A stretch of 53,717 nt of DNA from Muricoccus harenae (GCF_009848505.1 NZ_WWDL01000035.1:1-53717), one strand, 5' to 3'; counted from the first letter of the stretch, positions 45,734 to 53,717 are shown. Notes: generated by a model from the letters alone, not told the origin. Numbers and translations are program-made.

Positions 45734-45832
45734 CCTGATGAACCCTCATCTGCGTTTTACGTCGCGGTCCGTTACGGATCCGGTGCAAGGGCGTGAGGGG
45801 GCAAATGCATTCCGCCAAGGCGGTTACGCCAC

Positions 45833-46267
45833 TTATTCCGAGAGGCGGCGCCGTGCCTCGGCGATCACGCGCAGCGCTTCGTCCCACAACCCGAGGAGTT
45901 GGAGCTCATTCGGCGCGAAGAAGCGCGCCTCGGTCGCGTCGTCTCCAGGCGTCGGTTCACCGGAAACCCAGCGAGCCGCGTAGTCGATGATCGTGTAGTG
46001 GAAGCGAATTGCTCCGGTCGCGTCCCGTTGCAGCGCGTCGACGCAAGCGGCAAGGATGAGCGGCCCGACCTCAACGCCCGTTTCCTCCAGCAACTCGCGC
46101 CGCGCCGCGGCCTCGGCTGGTTCGCCGAGCATCTGCGCGCCACCGGGGATCGACCACTCGCCCTGCCGCGGCGGGCGAGCGCGGCGCACCAGCAGCACAT
46201 CATCGCCGCGGAAGGCGAGACACCCGATTCCGATCCAGGGCCGGTCGGGGTATTCGCGACTGCTCAA
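45833..46267 (-). CDS. NUDIX hydrolase
   Basis: 144 residues from a TTG that overlaps the DUF4340 gene stop (TTGA); an ATG at 46321 would give 162 residues but overlaps by 58 bases. The Nudix box fits the G-x5-E-x7-RE-x2-EE-x-G pattern: GAQMLGEPAEAAARRELLEETGVEVG. The N-terminus (RPWIGIGCLAFRGDDVLLVRRARPPRQGEWSIPGG) is typical of the MutT/ADP-ribose group. It hydrolyses a nucleoside diphosphate derivative linked to another moiety. Last gene of the Gld-like ABC operon. Confidence 0.9.
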   Translation of the reverse strand: MSSREYPDRPWIGIGCLAFRGDDVLLVRRARPPRQGEWSIPGGAQMLGEPAEAAARRELLEETGVEVGPLILAACVDALQRDATGAIRFHYTIIDYAARWVSGEPTPGDDATEARFFAPNELQLLGLWDEALRVIAEARRRLSE

Positions 46268-47271
46268 CCTTCCCGCTTCCGCAGCGTCTCGAGGCTGGGT
46301 GCGAAGGCCGGCAGCTTCCATGCGCCGACCTGATAGGCCCAGCCGCGCCAGCGGGCAGCGAGCCGCGCTGCTTCGTCGCCGCCAGTGGCCTCAAGGGTCA
46401 TCCAGACATCGCCGCCGGCGCTGCGCATGCGGGCGGTGACGATGAGGTTGTCGGTGAGGATGAAGCGGCCCTCACCCGCTGGCTCGCCAGGCGCCTCTGC
46501 TGCGGTGCGGACATCGAGAAGGGTGAGCCCTTCCAGCGCGCGGCCAACCTCATCCAACGAAACGTCATCGGCTGGTGGCGCATCGCCGGGTAGGACGATG
46601 CGCAGCCGCCCGTCCGGGCCGTCCTCGCGCAGCAGCTCCACCGTATTGCCGTCGCGGACGGCGATGACGCGAAGGACCCGCTCATTGGGGATGTTGGCGA
46701 TCTCGCGATCAATCCAGAGTTGGGCATCGGCATCCACGGGGATACGGCCCTCGGCGAGAAAGGACTGGTTCTCGGCAGGAAGGCGAACATAAGCGCTCTC
46801 CGGGACGCCACCCTGGGTGCGCGTGCGGCGGCGGCCGATGACCAGCTCAGCCAGCGCCACGCCGGCACCATCCAGCACGCGCAGGAGGAGGGCGGTGGAA
46901 CCGGGCGCGCCGGGTTCGTCCAACCCAAGGCGGGAGAGGGATTCGGGATCGGCGGTGCGGCGCTCGGCGAGGCGCAGCTCGGTCAGCCCGACCAGCAACT
47001 CGCGCACACGCTCGCCGCGCGCGGGGTAGCCGCCCTTGGCGGGCAGGGTCCAGACATCGCCAGGGCCACGCTGGAGCGCCAGACTCTGTCCGCCCTGGCG
47101 TAGTTCGATGCGTTGCGCCGCCTGCAGCCGGCCGGCGAGGGCGGGGAAGGCGAGGGGCGCCTGGGATGGCGGCGGGGGCGCGCCGTCCTGCGGCACCAGC
47201 AGAGCGGCGGCGCCCGCCACGATAACGGCACTGCCGCCGAGAATGATGAGATGGCGTCGGTTCAGCGGCAT
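46264..47271 (-). CDS. DUF4340 domain protein
   Basis: 335 residues with one N-terminal membrane helix (HLIILGGSAVIVAGAAALLVP) and a periplasmic part. DUF4340 features are RIELRQGGQSLALQRGPGDVWTLPAKGGYPARGERVRELLVGL and LWIDREIANIPNERVLRVIAVRD. The family accompanies GldG-like ABC auxiliary proteins in many bacteria; its function is unknown. It lies 4 bases downstream of the GldG-like gene. Confidence 0.9.
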   Translation of the reverse strand: MPLNRRHLIILGGSAVIVAGAAALLVPQDGAPPPPSQAPLAFPALAGRLQAAQRIELRQGGQSLALQRGPGDVWTLPAKGGYPARGERVRELLVGLTELRLAERRTADPESLSRLGLDEPGAPGSTALLLRVLDGAGVALAELVIGRRRTRTQGGVPESAYVRLPAENQSFLAEGRIPVDADAQLWIDREIANIPNERVLRVIAVRDGNTVELLREDGPDGRLRIVLPGDAPPADDVSLDEVGRALEGLTLLDVRTAAEAPGEPAGEGRFILTDNLIVTARMRSAGGDVWMTLEATGGDEAARLAARWRGWAYQVGAWKLPAFAPSLETLRKREG

Positions 47272-47275
47272 GCCG

Positions 47276-49210
47276 TCACCCCCGGGCGGCCGCGCGGCGG
47301 CGGCTGCGCAGCACAGCCAAGCCGATGGCGAAGGCCGTGATCAACGCCGGAACGAGCGCGATGTTGAGGATGCGGAGCCAGGTCTCCAGCCCCTCGATCC
47401 CCTGGCGCAACTCGCGCTGCACGCTGCGGAGTTGCTGGCGCGTGCGGACGATCTCGGTACGGGCGGCATCGATCTCGGCGCGCTGCTCGGGAGTGATGAC
47501 GGTCTGGGCGTTGTTGCCGCCGGGGCCTTGGCGCAGCTCGCGCAACCGGCGCTCAGTGGCCTGAAGCCGCTCCGTCAGCCCGCGCTCCGTCTGGCGATAG
47601 CGGGCCTCGGCATCGCTGCGCATGGAATCGACCAGGGTGAAGGGCCGCAGGCTCTCACCGCGGGAGCGCAGCGAGATGAGGGAGTCGCCGCCGGCCAGCG
47701 TATCCGCCAAGTTGGTCACCAGCGCACCATTGTCGCTGGTCGGCGTCGCCACCTGCTGGCCGAAGAAGTCCTGCATGCGGACCCAGAAGCGGTCCTCCAG
47801 GATGTCCGCGTCATTGCCGATGACGAGATTCGCAGGGCCATTGGTGCTCGCCATATGGGCAGGGAGGCCGTCTGCGCGTTGCACGCCTTCGGGCAGGGCC
47901 GGCGGTCCTTCGGGGAATGCCGTGTTCAGCACGCCGCGCACCCGCGCCAGCAGCATACGGCGCTGATCATCCGCCTTGAACTCGGCGAGGATTCGCGCGG
48001 GATCCGGCGTCTCGCGGACGCGCGCGGCGTCGATCAGCGCGGATTGCGGTGAGGTGGTGAGGAGTGGCGTCAGCTCGATGGCCGCGCCTTCGCGCTTCCG
48101 CAACTCGCCCGCCGAGGCGAAGGTGACCTGGGACAACTCGGCGCTGGCCACGTCGGTGCGGTTCAGGCTGTCGCCCTGGGCGCTGAACCAGGCGAGATAG
48201 TCCACGCCCTGCACGCGGTCGTTCGGCCCGGCGCGCACGCGCCAAGCGCCGCGCTGGTCCACCACCACCTTGTCCGAGGGCGCTTCGATGCCCCAGGCGT
48301 TGAACAGCCGGTCCAGGTTCGAGGAGGTGGAGGCGGGCGGGCGGCCGGTGGGGTCCGGGCGCGAGGCCTGGCTTTCGCTGTGCGGGTCCGTCAGGGCCAG
48401 CAGCTTGCCGCCGCGCATGACGAACTGGTCGATCGCGTAAAGCGTCGCGTCAGGAAGGTTCTGGGCATGGGCGACCAGCAGCACCTGCACGTCGGTGGGG
48501 ATGGTCTGCGCATCCGCCGCTACGTCCTTCACGGTGAAGAACTGCCGAAGCTGCGTCATTACCTGGAAAGGCTGCCCGGCACCCGGCACGCGCATCATCA
48601 TCGCGCGCGGGTCGCCATTCAGCGGCAGGGAGGAGAGCACGCCGAGCACGGGGCGCGTCGGGTTCGACAGCTCGTGCACGAGGCGCGTCAGGTCGTATTC
48701 GAGGAAGCGCTCGCGGTCCGGCTGAAAGAAGGGAATCGTGCGCTCGTCATCCAGCAGGTTCACGCCGGCAAGGCCAAAATAGACCTGCTCGCCCGCATTA
48801 TCGAGCGGCACGCCCTGCAGCCCATAGGCAAGGGCGCGGTCCTCGGTCTCGGAGAAGGGCTCGGGGTCCAGGATCTCCAGCCGGATCTTGCCGTTGGAGA
48901 GGGAGACATATTCCCGCAGCATCTCCCGCACGCGGTCGGCATAGGCGCCGAAGACCGGCACGGCGGCGCCTAGGCGGCGGGAGTAGAAGAGGCGGAGGGT
49001 GATCGGGTCGCGGAGGCTGGCGATCTCATGCCGCGTGCCCTCGGACAAGGTGTAGAGGCGCTGCTCCGTCAGGTCGATGCGGGCGCGGGAGAGGAAACGG
49101 TCCGCCAGCAGGTTGACGCCAACCGCCAGGGCGACGACGGCGAGGAGGACGCCGATGGAAAGCCAGGTGCCGCGGCTGCGCGGCTTGGGAAGCATGGTCA
49201 CGTCGCTCAC
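47276..49210 (-). CDS. GldG-like ABC transporter auxiliary protein
   Basis: 644 residues from a GTG. There is one helix near the N-terminus (WLSIGVLLAVVALAVGVNLLA), followed by the family start RIDLTEQRLYTLSEGTRHEIASLRDPITLRLFYS. A central part carries VQVLLVAHAQNLPDATLYAIDQFVMRGGKLLALTDPHSE, as in GldG/ABC_transp_aux. A coiled-coil region with Arg/Glu/Gln repeats (about 545-615) precedes a C-terminal helix. In gliding Bacteroidetes, GldG works with GldA and GldF; here it is in a proteobacterium, so a gliding role is unlikely. The function is unknown, perhaps envelope-related. Confidence 0.88.
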   Translation of the reverse strand: MSDVTMLPKPRSRGTWLSIGVLLAVVALAVGVNLLADRFLSRARIDLTEQRLYTLSEGTRHEIASLRDPITLRLFYSRRLGAAVPVFGAYADRVREMLREYVSLSNGKIRLEILDPEPFSETEDRALAYGLQGVPLDNAGEQVYFGLAGVNLLDDERTIPFFQPDRERFLEYDLTRLVHELSNPTRPVLGVLSSLPLNGDPRAMMMRVPGAGQPFQVMTQLRQFFTVKDVAADAQTIPTDVQVLLVAHAQNLPDATLYAIDQFVMRGGKLLALTDPHSESQASRPDPTGRPPASTSSNLDRLFNAWGIEAPSDKVVVDQRGAWRVRAGPNDRVQGVDYLAWFSAQGDSLNRTDVASAELSQVTFASAGELRKREGAAIELTPLLTTSPQSALIDAARVRETPDPARILAEFKADDQRRMLLARVRGVLNTAFPEGPPALPEGVQRADGLPAHMASTNGPANLVIGNDADILEDRFWVRMQDFFGQQVATPTSDNGALVTNLADTLAGGDSLISLRSRGESLRPFTLVDSMRSDAEARYRQTERGLTERLQATERRLRELRQGPGGNNAQTVITPEQRAEIDAARTEIVRTRQQLRSVQRELRQGIEGLETWLRILNIALVPALITAFAIGLAVLRSRRRAAARG

Positions 49211-49213
49211 GGT

Positions 49214-49945
49214 TCAGTCCGCCTTCCGCAGGTCGACGGCGATGGCATTGGCGAAAAGCCAAACGCCGATGAAGCTGGCGAAGAAAATCACGTCGCGCAG
49301 GGAGATCACGCCACGCGAAAATGCGGCCAGCCGGTCAGTGACGGAAATGCCGCGCGCGACCTCAGCCATCACCGGCAGGTTGCGGCTGAGGAATTCGGTG
49401 ACGACCGGCGATCCGGCCGCAGCGAAGAGGAAGCAGACGGCGACGGAGAGGACGAAGGCGATCACCTGGTTCTTCGTCAGCGCCGAGATGGCGGCGCCGA
49501 TAGCGAGGTAGGAGCCAGCCACCATCAGGCAGCCGAGATAGCCAGCCGCGATCACGCCGTTGTCCGGGTCGCCCAGCACGTTGACGGTGAGGACCAGAGG
49601 GAAGGTGAGGGCCAGGGCGATGGCGCAGAAGGCCCAGGCCGCGAGGAACTTGCCCAGCACCGCCTGCCATTGTGCGATGGGCAGGGTCAGCAGCAGCTCG
49701 ATCGTCCCCAGGCGCCGTTCCTCGGCCCAGAGCCGCATGGTGATGGCGGGCACGAGGAGTAGGAACAGCCAGGGTACGAAGGCGAAGAAGGGCTGCAGGT
49801 CCGCCGTAGAGCGGGCGAAGAAGCCTCCGAGTGTGAAGGTCAGGGCGCCCGACATCACCAGGAAGATGACGATGAACACATAGGCCACAGGGGTGGAGAA
49901 ATAGGCCGCCAGCTCGCGCCGGGCGACAGTCATGGTACCGCCCAT
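49214..49945 (-). CDS. ABC transporter permease (GldF/ABC-2 type)
   Basis: 243 residues from the ATG at 49945, overlapping the ATPase stop (TGATG); a TTG one codon earlier is possible. Six hydrophobic segments are visible, beginning RELAAYFSTPVAYVFIVIFLVMSGALTFTLGGFF. The typical WAEERRLGTIELLLTLPI cytoplasmic loop is present. It forms the membrane channel with the adjacent ATPase and the GldG-like protein. The substrate is not known. Confidence 0.9.
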   Translation of the reverse strand: MGGTMTVARRELAAYFSTPVAYVFIVIFLVMSGALTFTLGGFFARSTADLQPFFAFVPWLFLLLVPAITMRLWAEERRLGTIELLLTLPIAQWQAVLGKFLAAWAFCAIALALTFPLVLTVNVLGDPDNGVIAAGYLGCLMVAGSYLAIGAAISALTKNQVIAFVLSVAVCFLFAAAGSPVVTEFLSRNLPVMAEVARGISVTDRLAAFSRGVISLRDVIFFASFIGVWLFANAIAVDLRKAD

Positions 49946-50670
49946 CAAGCGGCCTCCCGGGTCAGCTCGCGGAACACGGTGTCGAGGTCCGGTCCGCGGG
50001 CGGCGAGCTCGGCCGGCGTCGCATCCGCGATCACGCGGCCCCGCGCGATGACGATGGCGCGGGTGCAGACCGCGCCGACCTCTTCGAGGATATGGGTCGA
50101 GATGATCATGGCCTTGCTCGGCGCCATGCGCGCGATGAGATTGCGGACCTCGTGCTTCTGGTTCGGGTCGAGGCCGTCGGTCGGCTCGTCCAGAACCAGG
50201 ACGGGCGGATCGTGCAGCAGCGCCTGGGCGAGGCCCACGCGGCGCTTGAAGCCCTTGGACAGCGTCTCGATGGGCTGGAGCCGCACCTCCTCCAGCGAGG
50301 TCATGCGCATGGCGTCATGCACGCGGTCCCCGGCCTCGCTGCCGCGATAGCCGCGCGCGCGGGCGGTGAAGCCGAGGAAGCCCTGCACGGTCATTTCCGG
50401 ATAGGTCGGGGCGCCCTCGGGCAGGAAGCCGAGATGGCGCTTGGCGGCTACCGGGCGGTCCACCACGTCTTCGCCCATGATGCGGGCGGTGCCGGCGCTC
50501 GGCGTCACGAAGCCGGCGAGCATCTTCATCGTGGTGGACTTGCCCGCGCCGTTGGGGCCGAGGAAGCCCAGCACCTCGCCGGCGCGGACGGTGAAGGACA
50601 CGTCGTCAACGGCGGTGAAGGCGCCGAAACGCTTGGTCAGGCGGTCGATCTCGATGTGAGCGGCGTCCAC
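49945..50670 (-). CDS. ABC transporter ATP-binding protein (GldA-like)
   Basis: 241 residues from the GTG at 50670, with a run of Gs eight bases upstream; a TTG at 50676 is the alternative. Walker A is GFLGPNGAGKSTTMKMLAG, the signature LSKGFKRRVGLAQAL and Walker B VLVLDEPTDGLDPNQK, with H-loop IISTHIL. It energises the GldF-like permease. The operon order ATPase-permease-GldG-DUF4340-NUDIX is compact, with overlaps or gaps of under 5 bases. Confidence 0.93.
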   Translation of the reverse strand: MDAAHIEIDRLTKRFGAFTAVDDVSFTVRAGEVLGFLGPNGAGKSTTMKMLAGFVTPSAGTARIMGEDVVDRPVAAKRHLGFLPEGAPTYPEMTVQGFLGFTARARGYRGSEAGDRVHDAMRMTSLEEVRLQPIETLSKGFKRRVGLAQALLHDPPVLVLDEPTDGLDPNQKHEVRNLIARMAPSKAMIISTHILEEVGAVCTRAIVIARGRVIADATPAELAARGPDLDTVFRELTREAA

Positions 50671-50781
50671 GGTCAAATCCCCCCCCGGGGTGAACAGATC
50701 GGGGGACCGGGCGCCCCCGCGCAGCCGGGTTACGGCGGGGATGGGGGGCGCGCAAGACCCGGGGCGGGGAAATTACAGAAG

Positions 50782-52857
50782 CTACCCGGCCGCGAGGGGC
50801 TTCAGGCTCAGATCGTGGTCGAAAAGGCCCAGAAGGTTGCGCGCGGCGCGGCCGCGCTCGGTCGCGACAAGCTCCGGGTCCTTCTCAAGCAGCAGCTCCG
50901 CTTCCTGATGAGCTACGCGCACTAAGCCGCCATGGCGCTGAGGGTCCGCGATTCGGCGGCCGATCTGGCCCGCCTGGCGGGTTCCCAGCGCATCGCCGCC
51001 GCCGCGAAAGTCAAGATCGGCATCGGCGATCACGAAGCCATCCTCCGTATCGCGGATGACGGCCAGGCGGCGCTTTTCCCCCTCCAGCAGCTCCGCCGAT
51101 GGGAGCAGCAGGCAATAGGATTGCGCGCTGCCCCGCCCCACGCGGCCACGAAGCTGGTGGAGCGCGGAGAGGCCGAAGCGCTCGGCCTGTTCGATGATCA
51201 TGATGGTTGCCTCAGGCACGTCCACGCCCACCTCCACCACCGTGGTGGCGACCAGGAGTTGCGCGCGGCCGGCGGCGAAGTCGCCCAGGGCCGCCTCGCG
51301 GACGTCCAGGCTCTGCGCGCCATGGGCGAGGCGGACGGTTTCGCCGAACACCTCCTTCAGCTGCGCGAAGGTGGTCTCGGCGGCCACATTGTCGTGGGCC
51401 TCGCCATCCTCGATGGCACGCACCACCCAATAGGCCCGGTTGCCACTGGCGAAGGCGCGGCGAAGAGCGGCCAGCACCTCCTCCCGGCGGTCCCGGCTGA
51501 CGATTCGCGTGACAATGGGCTTGCGACCCGCCGGCCGGCCTTCCAGCCGGGAGACAGCCATCTCGCCCCACTGGGTGAGAAGCAGGGTGCGGGGGATGGG
51601 GGTGGCCGTCATCACCAGCACATCTGTCTCGGTGCCCTTCTCGGTGAGCATCAGGCGCTGGGCGACGCCGAAGCGGTGCTGCTCATCTACCACCACCAAG
51701 GCGAGGTCGCGGAACTGGACGCCCTCCTGGAACAGGGCATGGGTGCCGACGGCCAGGGAGAGGGACCCGTCGGCCAACCGTCGCAGCACCCGGGAACGTT
51801 CCTTGCCCTTCACGCTGCCGGCGAGCAGGGCGCATTCCACCCCGGCCGCCCCGGCCAGGCGCTGGAAGGTGCGGAGGTGCTGACGGGCCAGCATTTCGGT
51901 GGGCGCCATGATGGCGGCCTGTGCCCCGGCCTCTACGGCGCGAAGCATGGCCATGAGCGCCACCAGCGTCTTGCCGCTGCCGACATCCCCCTGGAGCAGG
52001 CGGAGCATCCGCCGAGGGGCCGCGAGGTCCGCATCGATTTCGGCGATGGCCTGGCGCTGGGCGGGGGTGGGCTCATGGCCGAAGGCGGCCAGGGCGCGCT
52101 CCCGCAGAGCGCCGTCGGCCTGGAGAGATCGCCCAGGCCGCTCCAGCACCGCACGTCGGACCAGGCCGATGGCGATCTGGCCGGCCAGCAATTCGTCATA
52201 GGCCAGGCGGTCGGTTGCCTCGGGAGGCGGGAGGGCTTCCGGGACCTGCAGGCAGCGCAGCGCCTCCGCGAAGCCTGGCCAGCGGCGGCGGCGGAGATGG
52301 GTGGGGTCCTGCCATTCGGGCATGGGGGCCAGGCGAGCCAGGGCGGCGCCCATGGCCTTCTGGACGTCCTTCGGCCCCAGCCCCTTCACCAGTGGCCAGA
52401 CCGGTTGGATGGCGGGGATGATGTCAGGCGGGGACACGAATTCGGGCGCGTCCATCTGCCAGCGCGGACCATAGCGGCGGACCCGGCCGGACACGGTGCG
52501 CGCGGCGCCTTCGGGGAAGGTGCGGTGCAGCCAGGGGCCGACCCAGCGGGCGCGGAGGAAATAGACCAGGTCGAGCATCGAGCGCTCGCTCAGGCATTTC
52601 ACCACCCAGGGCTGCGACGGGTTCCGGGGGGCGACAACCGCCTCCACCAGCAGGGGCACGGTGGCGACGTCTCCATCGGCGGCATCCGCCAGCCGGGTGA
52701 CGCGCCTGCGGTCCACATATCGCTCCGGCAGGTGAAACAGCAGGTCGAGCACGCGCGGCCCGGCGGCGTCGGCCAGATGGCGCGCCTTGCCCGCAGCCTC
52801 CGGAAGGCTGTCGATTGGCGAAAGGAGGGGGAGGAGATAGTCGGGCTGGGCTGGCAT
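50782..52857 (-). CDS. recG: ATP-dependent DNA helicase RecG
   Basis: 691 residues. The wedge domain has LLFHLPERYVDRRRV, and the helicase core has Walker A LLQGDVGSGKTLVALMAM (about residue 295), VVVDEQHRFGVAQR (DEQHRF box, about 390), MTATPIPRTLLLTQWGEMAVSRL, and TTVVEVGVDVPEATIMIIEQAERFGLSALHQLRGRVGRG. It reverses stalled forks and resolves R-loops. The promoter contains the second GTTC-N7-GTTC element, 31-45 bases upstream of the start, overlapping the probable -35; TATAAC on the minus strand makes a good -10. Confidence 0.96.
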   Translation of the reverse strand: MPAQPDYLLPLLSPIDSLPEAAGKARHLADAAGPRVLDLLFHLPERYVDRRRVTRLADAADGDVATVPLLVEAVVAPRNPSQPWVVKCLSERSMLDLVYFLRARWVGPWLHRTFPEGAARTVSGRVRRYGPRWQMDAPEFVSPPDIIPAIQPVWPLVKGLGPKDVQKAMGAALARLAPMPEWQDPTHLRRRRWPGFAEALRCLQVPEALPPPEATDRLAYDELLAGQIAIGLVRRAVLERPGRSLQADGALRERALAAFGHEPTPAQRQAIAEIDADLAAPRRMLRLLQGDVGSGKTLVALMAMLRAVEAGAQAAIMAPTEMLARQHLRTFQRLAGAAGVECALLAGSVKGKERSRVLRRLADGSLSLAVGTHALFQEGVQFRDLALVVVDEQHRFGVAQRLMLTEKGTETDVLVMTATPIPRTLLLTQWGEMAVSRLEGRPAGRKPIVTRIVSRDRREEVLAALRRAFASGNRAYWVVRAIEDGEAHDNVAAETTFAQLKEVFGETVRLAHGAQSLDVREAALGDFAAGRAQLLVATTVVEVGVDVPEATIMIIEQAERFGLSALHQLRGRVGRGSAQSYCLLLPSAELLEGEKRRLAVIRDTEDGFVIADADLDFRGGGDALGTRQAGQIGRRIADPQRHGGLVRVAHQEAELLLEKDPELVATERGRAARNLLGLFDHDLSLKPLAAG

Positions 52858-52868
52858 GATTCGGCGTG

Positions 52869-52903
52869 GGGGTTATATGGCACCGCACGAACGAATACCG
52901 AAC
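52869..52903. promoter_or_regulatory. Candidate SOS-regulated divergent promoter between recG and sdhE-mfd
   Basis: On the plus strand, GAAC-N7-GAAC at 52889-52903 (GAACGAATACCGAAC); read toward recG it is GTTC-N7-GTTC. It begins 31 bases upstream of the recG start. A TATAAC on the recG strand lies between the box and the gene (about 52872-52877), so a bound repressor would cover the -35 region. It may also act on the sdhE-mfd operon. Confidence 0.65.
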
Positions 52904-52915
52904 GGGCCCCGCGCG

Positions 52916-53221
52916 ATGGATAACCAACCGGACGAACTTTCCCCTCGGCGGCGGCGTTTGCTCTTCCGGGCGCGTCATCGCGGCACGAAGGAGACAGACC
53001 TGCTGGTTGGAGGCTTCGTCTCGGACAGGATTGAGACCTTCTCCGAGCAGGAGTTGGACGAGGTTGAGGAAATCCTGGAACTGCCCGATGTCGACCTGGC
53101 GGACTGGCTCTCCGGCCGCCGCACCGTGCCGGGGGAGCTGCAATCCCCCATGATGCTGCGCCTGCTGGAGGCCAGCGCGGTCCCGGGCGCGGGGCTTCCC
53201 CAAGACATGCGGAAATCCTGA
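52916..53221 (+). CDS. sdhE: FAD assembly factor SdhE
   Basis: 101 residues from the ATG at 52916; an ATG at 52877 with a GGGGG upstream is the alternative. The family motif RGxxE is in LLFRARHRGTKETDLLVGGF, followed by FSEQELDEVEEILELPDVDLADWLSG. SdhE (SDHAF2) binds SdhA and promotes covalent FAD attachment in succinate dehydrogenase. mfd starts directly after the stop. The usual sdhE-mfd pairing in alphaproteobacteria supports the call. Confidence 0.92.
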   Translation: MDNQPDELSPRRRRLLFRARHRGTKETDLLVGGFVSDRIETFSEQELDEVEEILELPDVDLADWLSGRRTVPGELQSPMMLRLLEASAVPGAGLPQDMRKS

Positions 53222-53698
53222 ATGGCCCTGGTGAAGAGTCGCGGTCTGGACGTCTACGGCGCGCCCGAGGGATATGACGGGCTGCTGCTGGCCCGCCGGC
53301 GGGCGGAGGGATCGGAAGGCGTCCTGCATGTCTGCCGGGACGACGCCCGGATGCAGCGCATGGCTGATGCCCTGGCCTTCCTGGCCCCCGACGCCGAGGT
53401 CCTGACCTTCCCGGCCTGGGACTGCCTTCCCTACGACCGCGTCTCGCCCAATCCCGAAATCATCGCCGAGCGCGTGGCGACCCTGACCCGGCTGATGGAG
53501 ACCGCCAGTCGCCCGCGCATCGTGCTGACCACGGTCAATGCGCTGGTGCAGAAGGTGCCGCCGCGCGCGGTCTTCGCCGGGGCAACCATGGGTAACGTCC
53601 GCGGAGGTGGTGGAAAATCCGGTTTCGGCCGGGATTTAGGGCTTGGGTGGCCATCGGACCTGGCGGCTAGGGTGGAGTTGCGACGCTCCCACCCCTGA
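53222..53698 (+). pseudogene. mfd: Transcription-repair coupling factor mfd, 5' part, interrupted
   Basis: The first 123 codons are a normal Mfd N-terminus (UvrB-homology region): YGAPEGYDGLLLARRR, FPAWDCLPYDRVSPNPEIIAERVATLTRL and IVLTTVNALVQKVPPRAVFAGATM. Family members are about 1,100-1,200 residues and continue with a conserved domain 1. Here the frame instead runs 35 codons through unrelated sequence and stops at 53698. The switch occurs near 53590, where terminal-repeat-like sequence of an IS256-type element begins. Mfd would lose its RNA-polymerase-binding and translocase domains, so transcription-coupled repair should be absent if the insertion is real. Confidence 0.75.
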
Positions 53699-53717
53699 CC
53701 GGCCGAGGACCCGATGA
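53590..53717 (+). mobile_element. Probable left end of an IS256-family insertion sequence (right part outside the window)
   Basis: From about 53590 the sequence reads GGTAACGTCCGCGGAGGTGG then TGGAAAATCC. This resembles IS256-family terminal repeats, which commonly have a GTCCG block followed by a TG-rich stretch and an A run. Noncoding-looking sequence follows. A ribosome-site-like GAGGA (53705-53709) stands just before an ATG at 53714, where a transposase gene would start, but the window ends three bases later. No transposase residues are readable. The family call rests on the end sequence and layout only. Confidence 0.55.

Noticed and set aside
50932-52923. A 663-codon open frame antisense to recG
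   Set aside because: It is another shadow of a real gene; the translation is low-complexity and motif-free.

Overview
This GC-rich window carries mostly chromosomal housekeeping and metabolic genes from an alphaproteobacterium, most likely an Acetobacteraceae member of the Roseomonas type. That placement rests on the very high GC, frequent GTG/TTG starts in overlapping operons, the SdhE-Mfd, Ssb-GyrA and YajC gene types, abundant Bug/TctC-type uptake proteins, and two GTTC-N7-GTTC elements matching the alphaproteobacterial LexA box. It is inferred from sequence, not from a database search.

Layout. 1-9.3 kb: an OmpA-family porin cut by the left edge, a DUF924 protein coupled to a large FAD/Fe-S 2-hydroxyacid dehydrogenase, a divergent serine-glyoxylate aminotransferase, a Nu-class GST, a PleD-type diguanylate cyclase and a secreted CHAP peptidase. 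9.5-14.5 kb: RidA, a Gfo/Idh/MocA oxidoreductase coupled to an MFS exporter, a small lipoprotein, an unknown 156-aa protein and an amidase. 14.5-19.9 kb: a tightly overlapping coxG-coxD-coxE-coxI-xdhC-(MoeA/MocA fusion) operon, the maturation set for molybdenum hydroxylases, with no structural subunits in view. 20.1-25.9 kb: PrpB-like lyase, DUF192, SRPBCC protein, MBL hydrolase, DUF815 ATPase, YajC, Fe/Mn superoxide dismutase and an NDUFAF6-like protein. 25.9-33.8 kb: uvrA divergent from ssb-gyrA-coaD, then a cyclophilin and tRNA-Lys(UUU). 33.8-34.8 kb: gene-poor, with a decayed DUF1269 gene and a tiny WGxxGxxG protein. 34.8-43.5 kb: an amidase/solute-binding-protein operon, a TauE/SafE-ClC operon, and a GT2-GtrA/GT39 lipid-glycosylation pair. 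43.5-50.7 kb: a Bug/TctC protein, MsrP, a frameshifted small secreted protein, and a GldA/F/G-like ABC operon with DUF4340 and NUDIX genes. 50.8-53.7 kb: recG divergent from sdhE-mfd.

Two observations stand out. (1) mfd stops after about 123 codons and continues into sequence that looks like the left end of an IS256-family insertion sequence, with a terminal-repeat-like start and a possible transposase start at the last bases. (2) Both divergent DNA-repair promoters (uvrA/ssb and recG/sdhE-mfd) contain a perfect GTTC-N7-GTTC element, suggesting local SOS control. I did not find a clearly unprecedented multi-gene system. The orphan cox-type maturation operon with its fused MoeA-MocA protein is the most interesting intact cluster.
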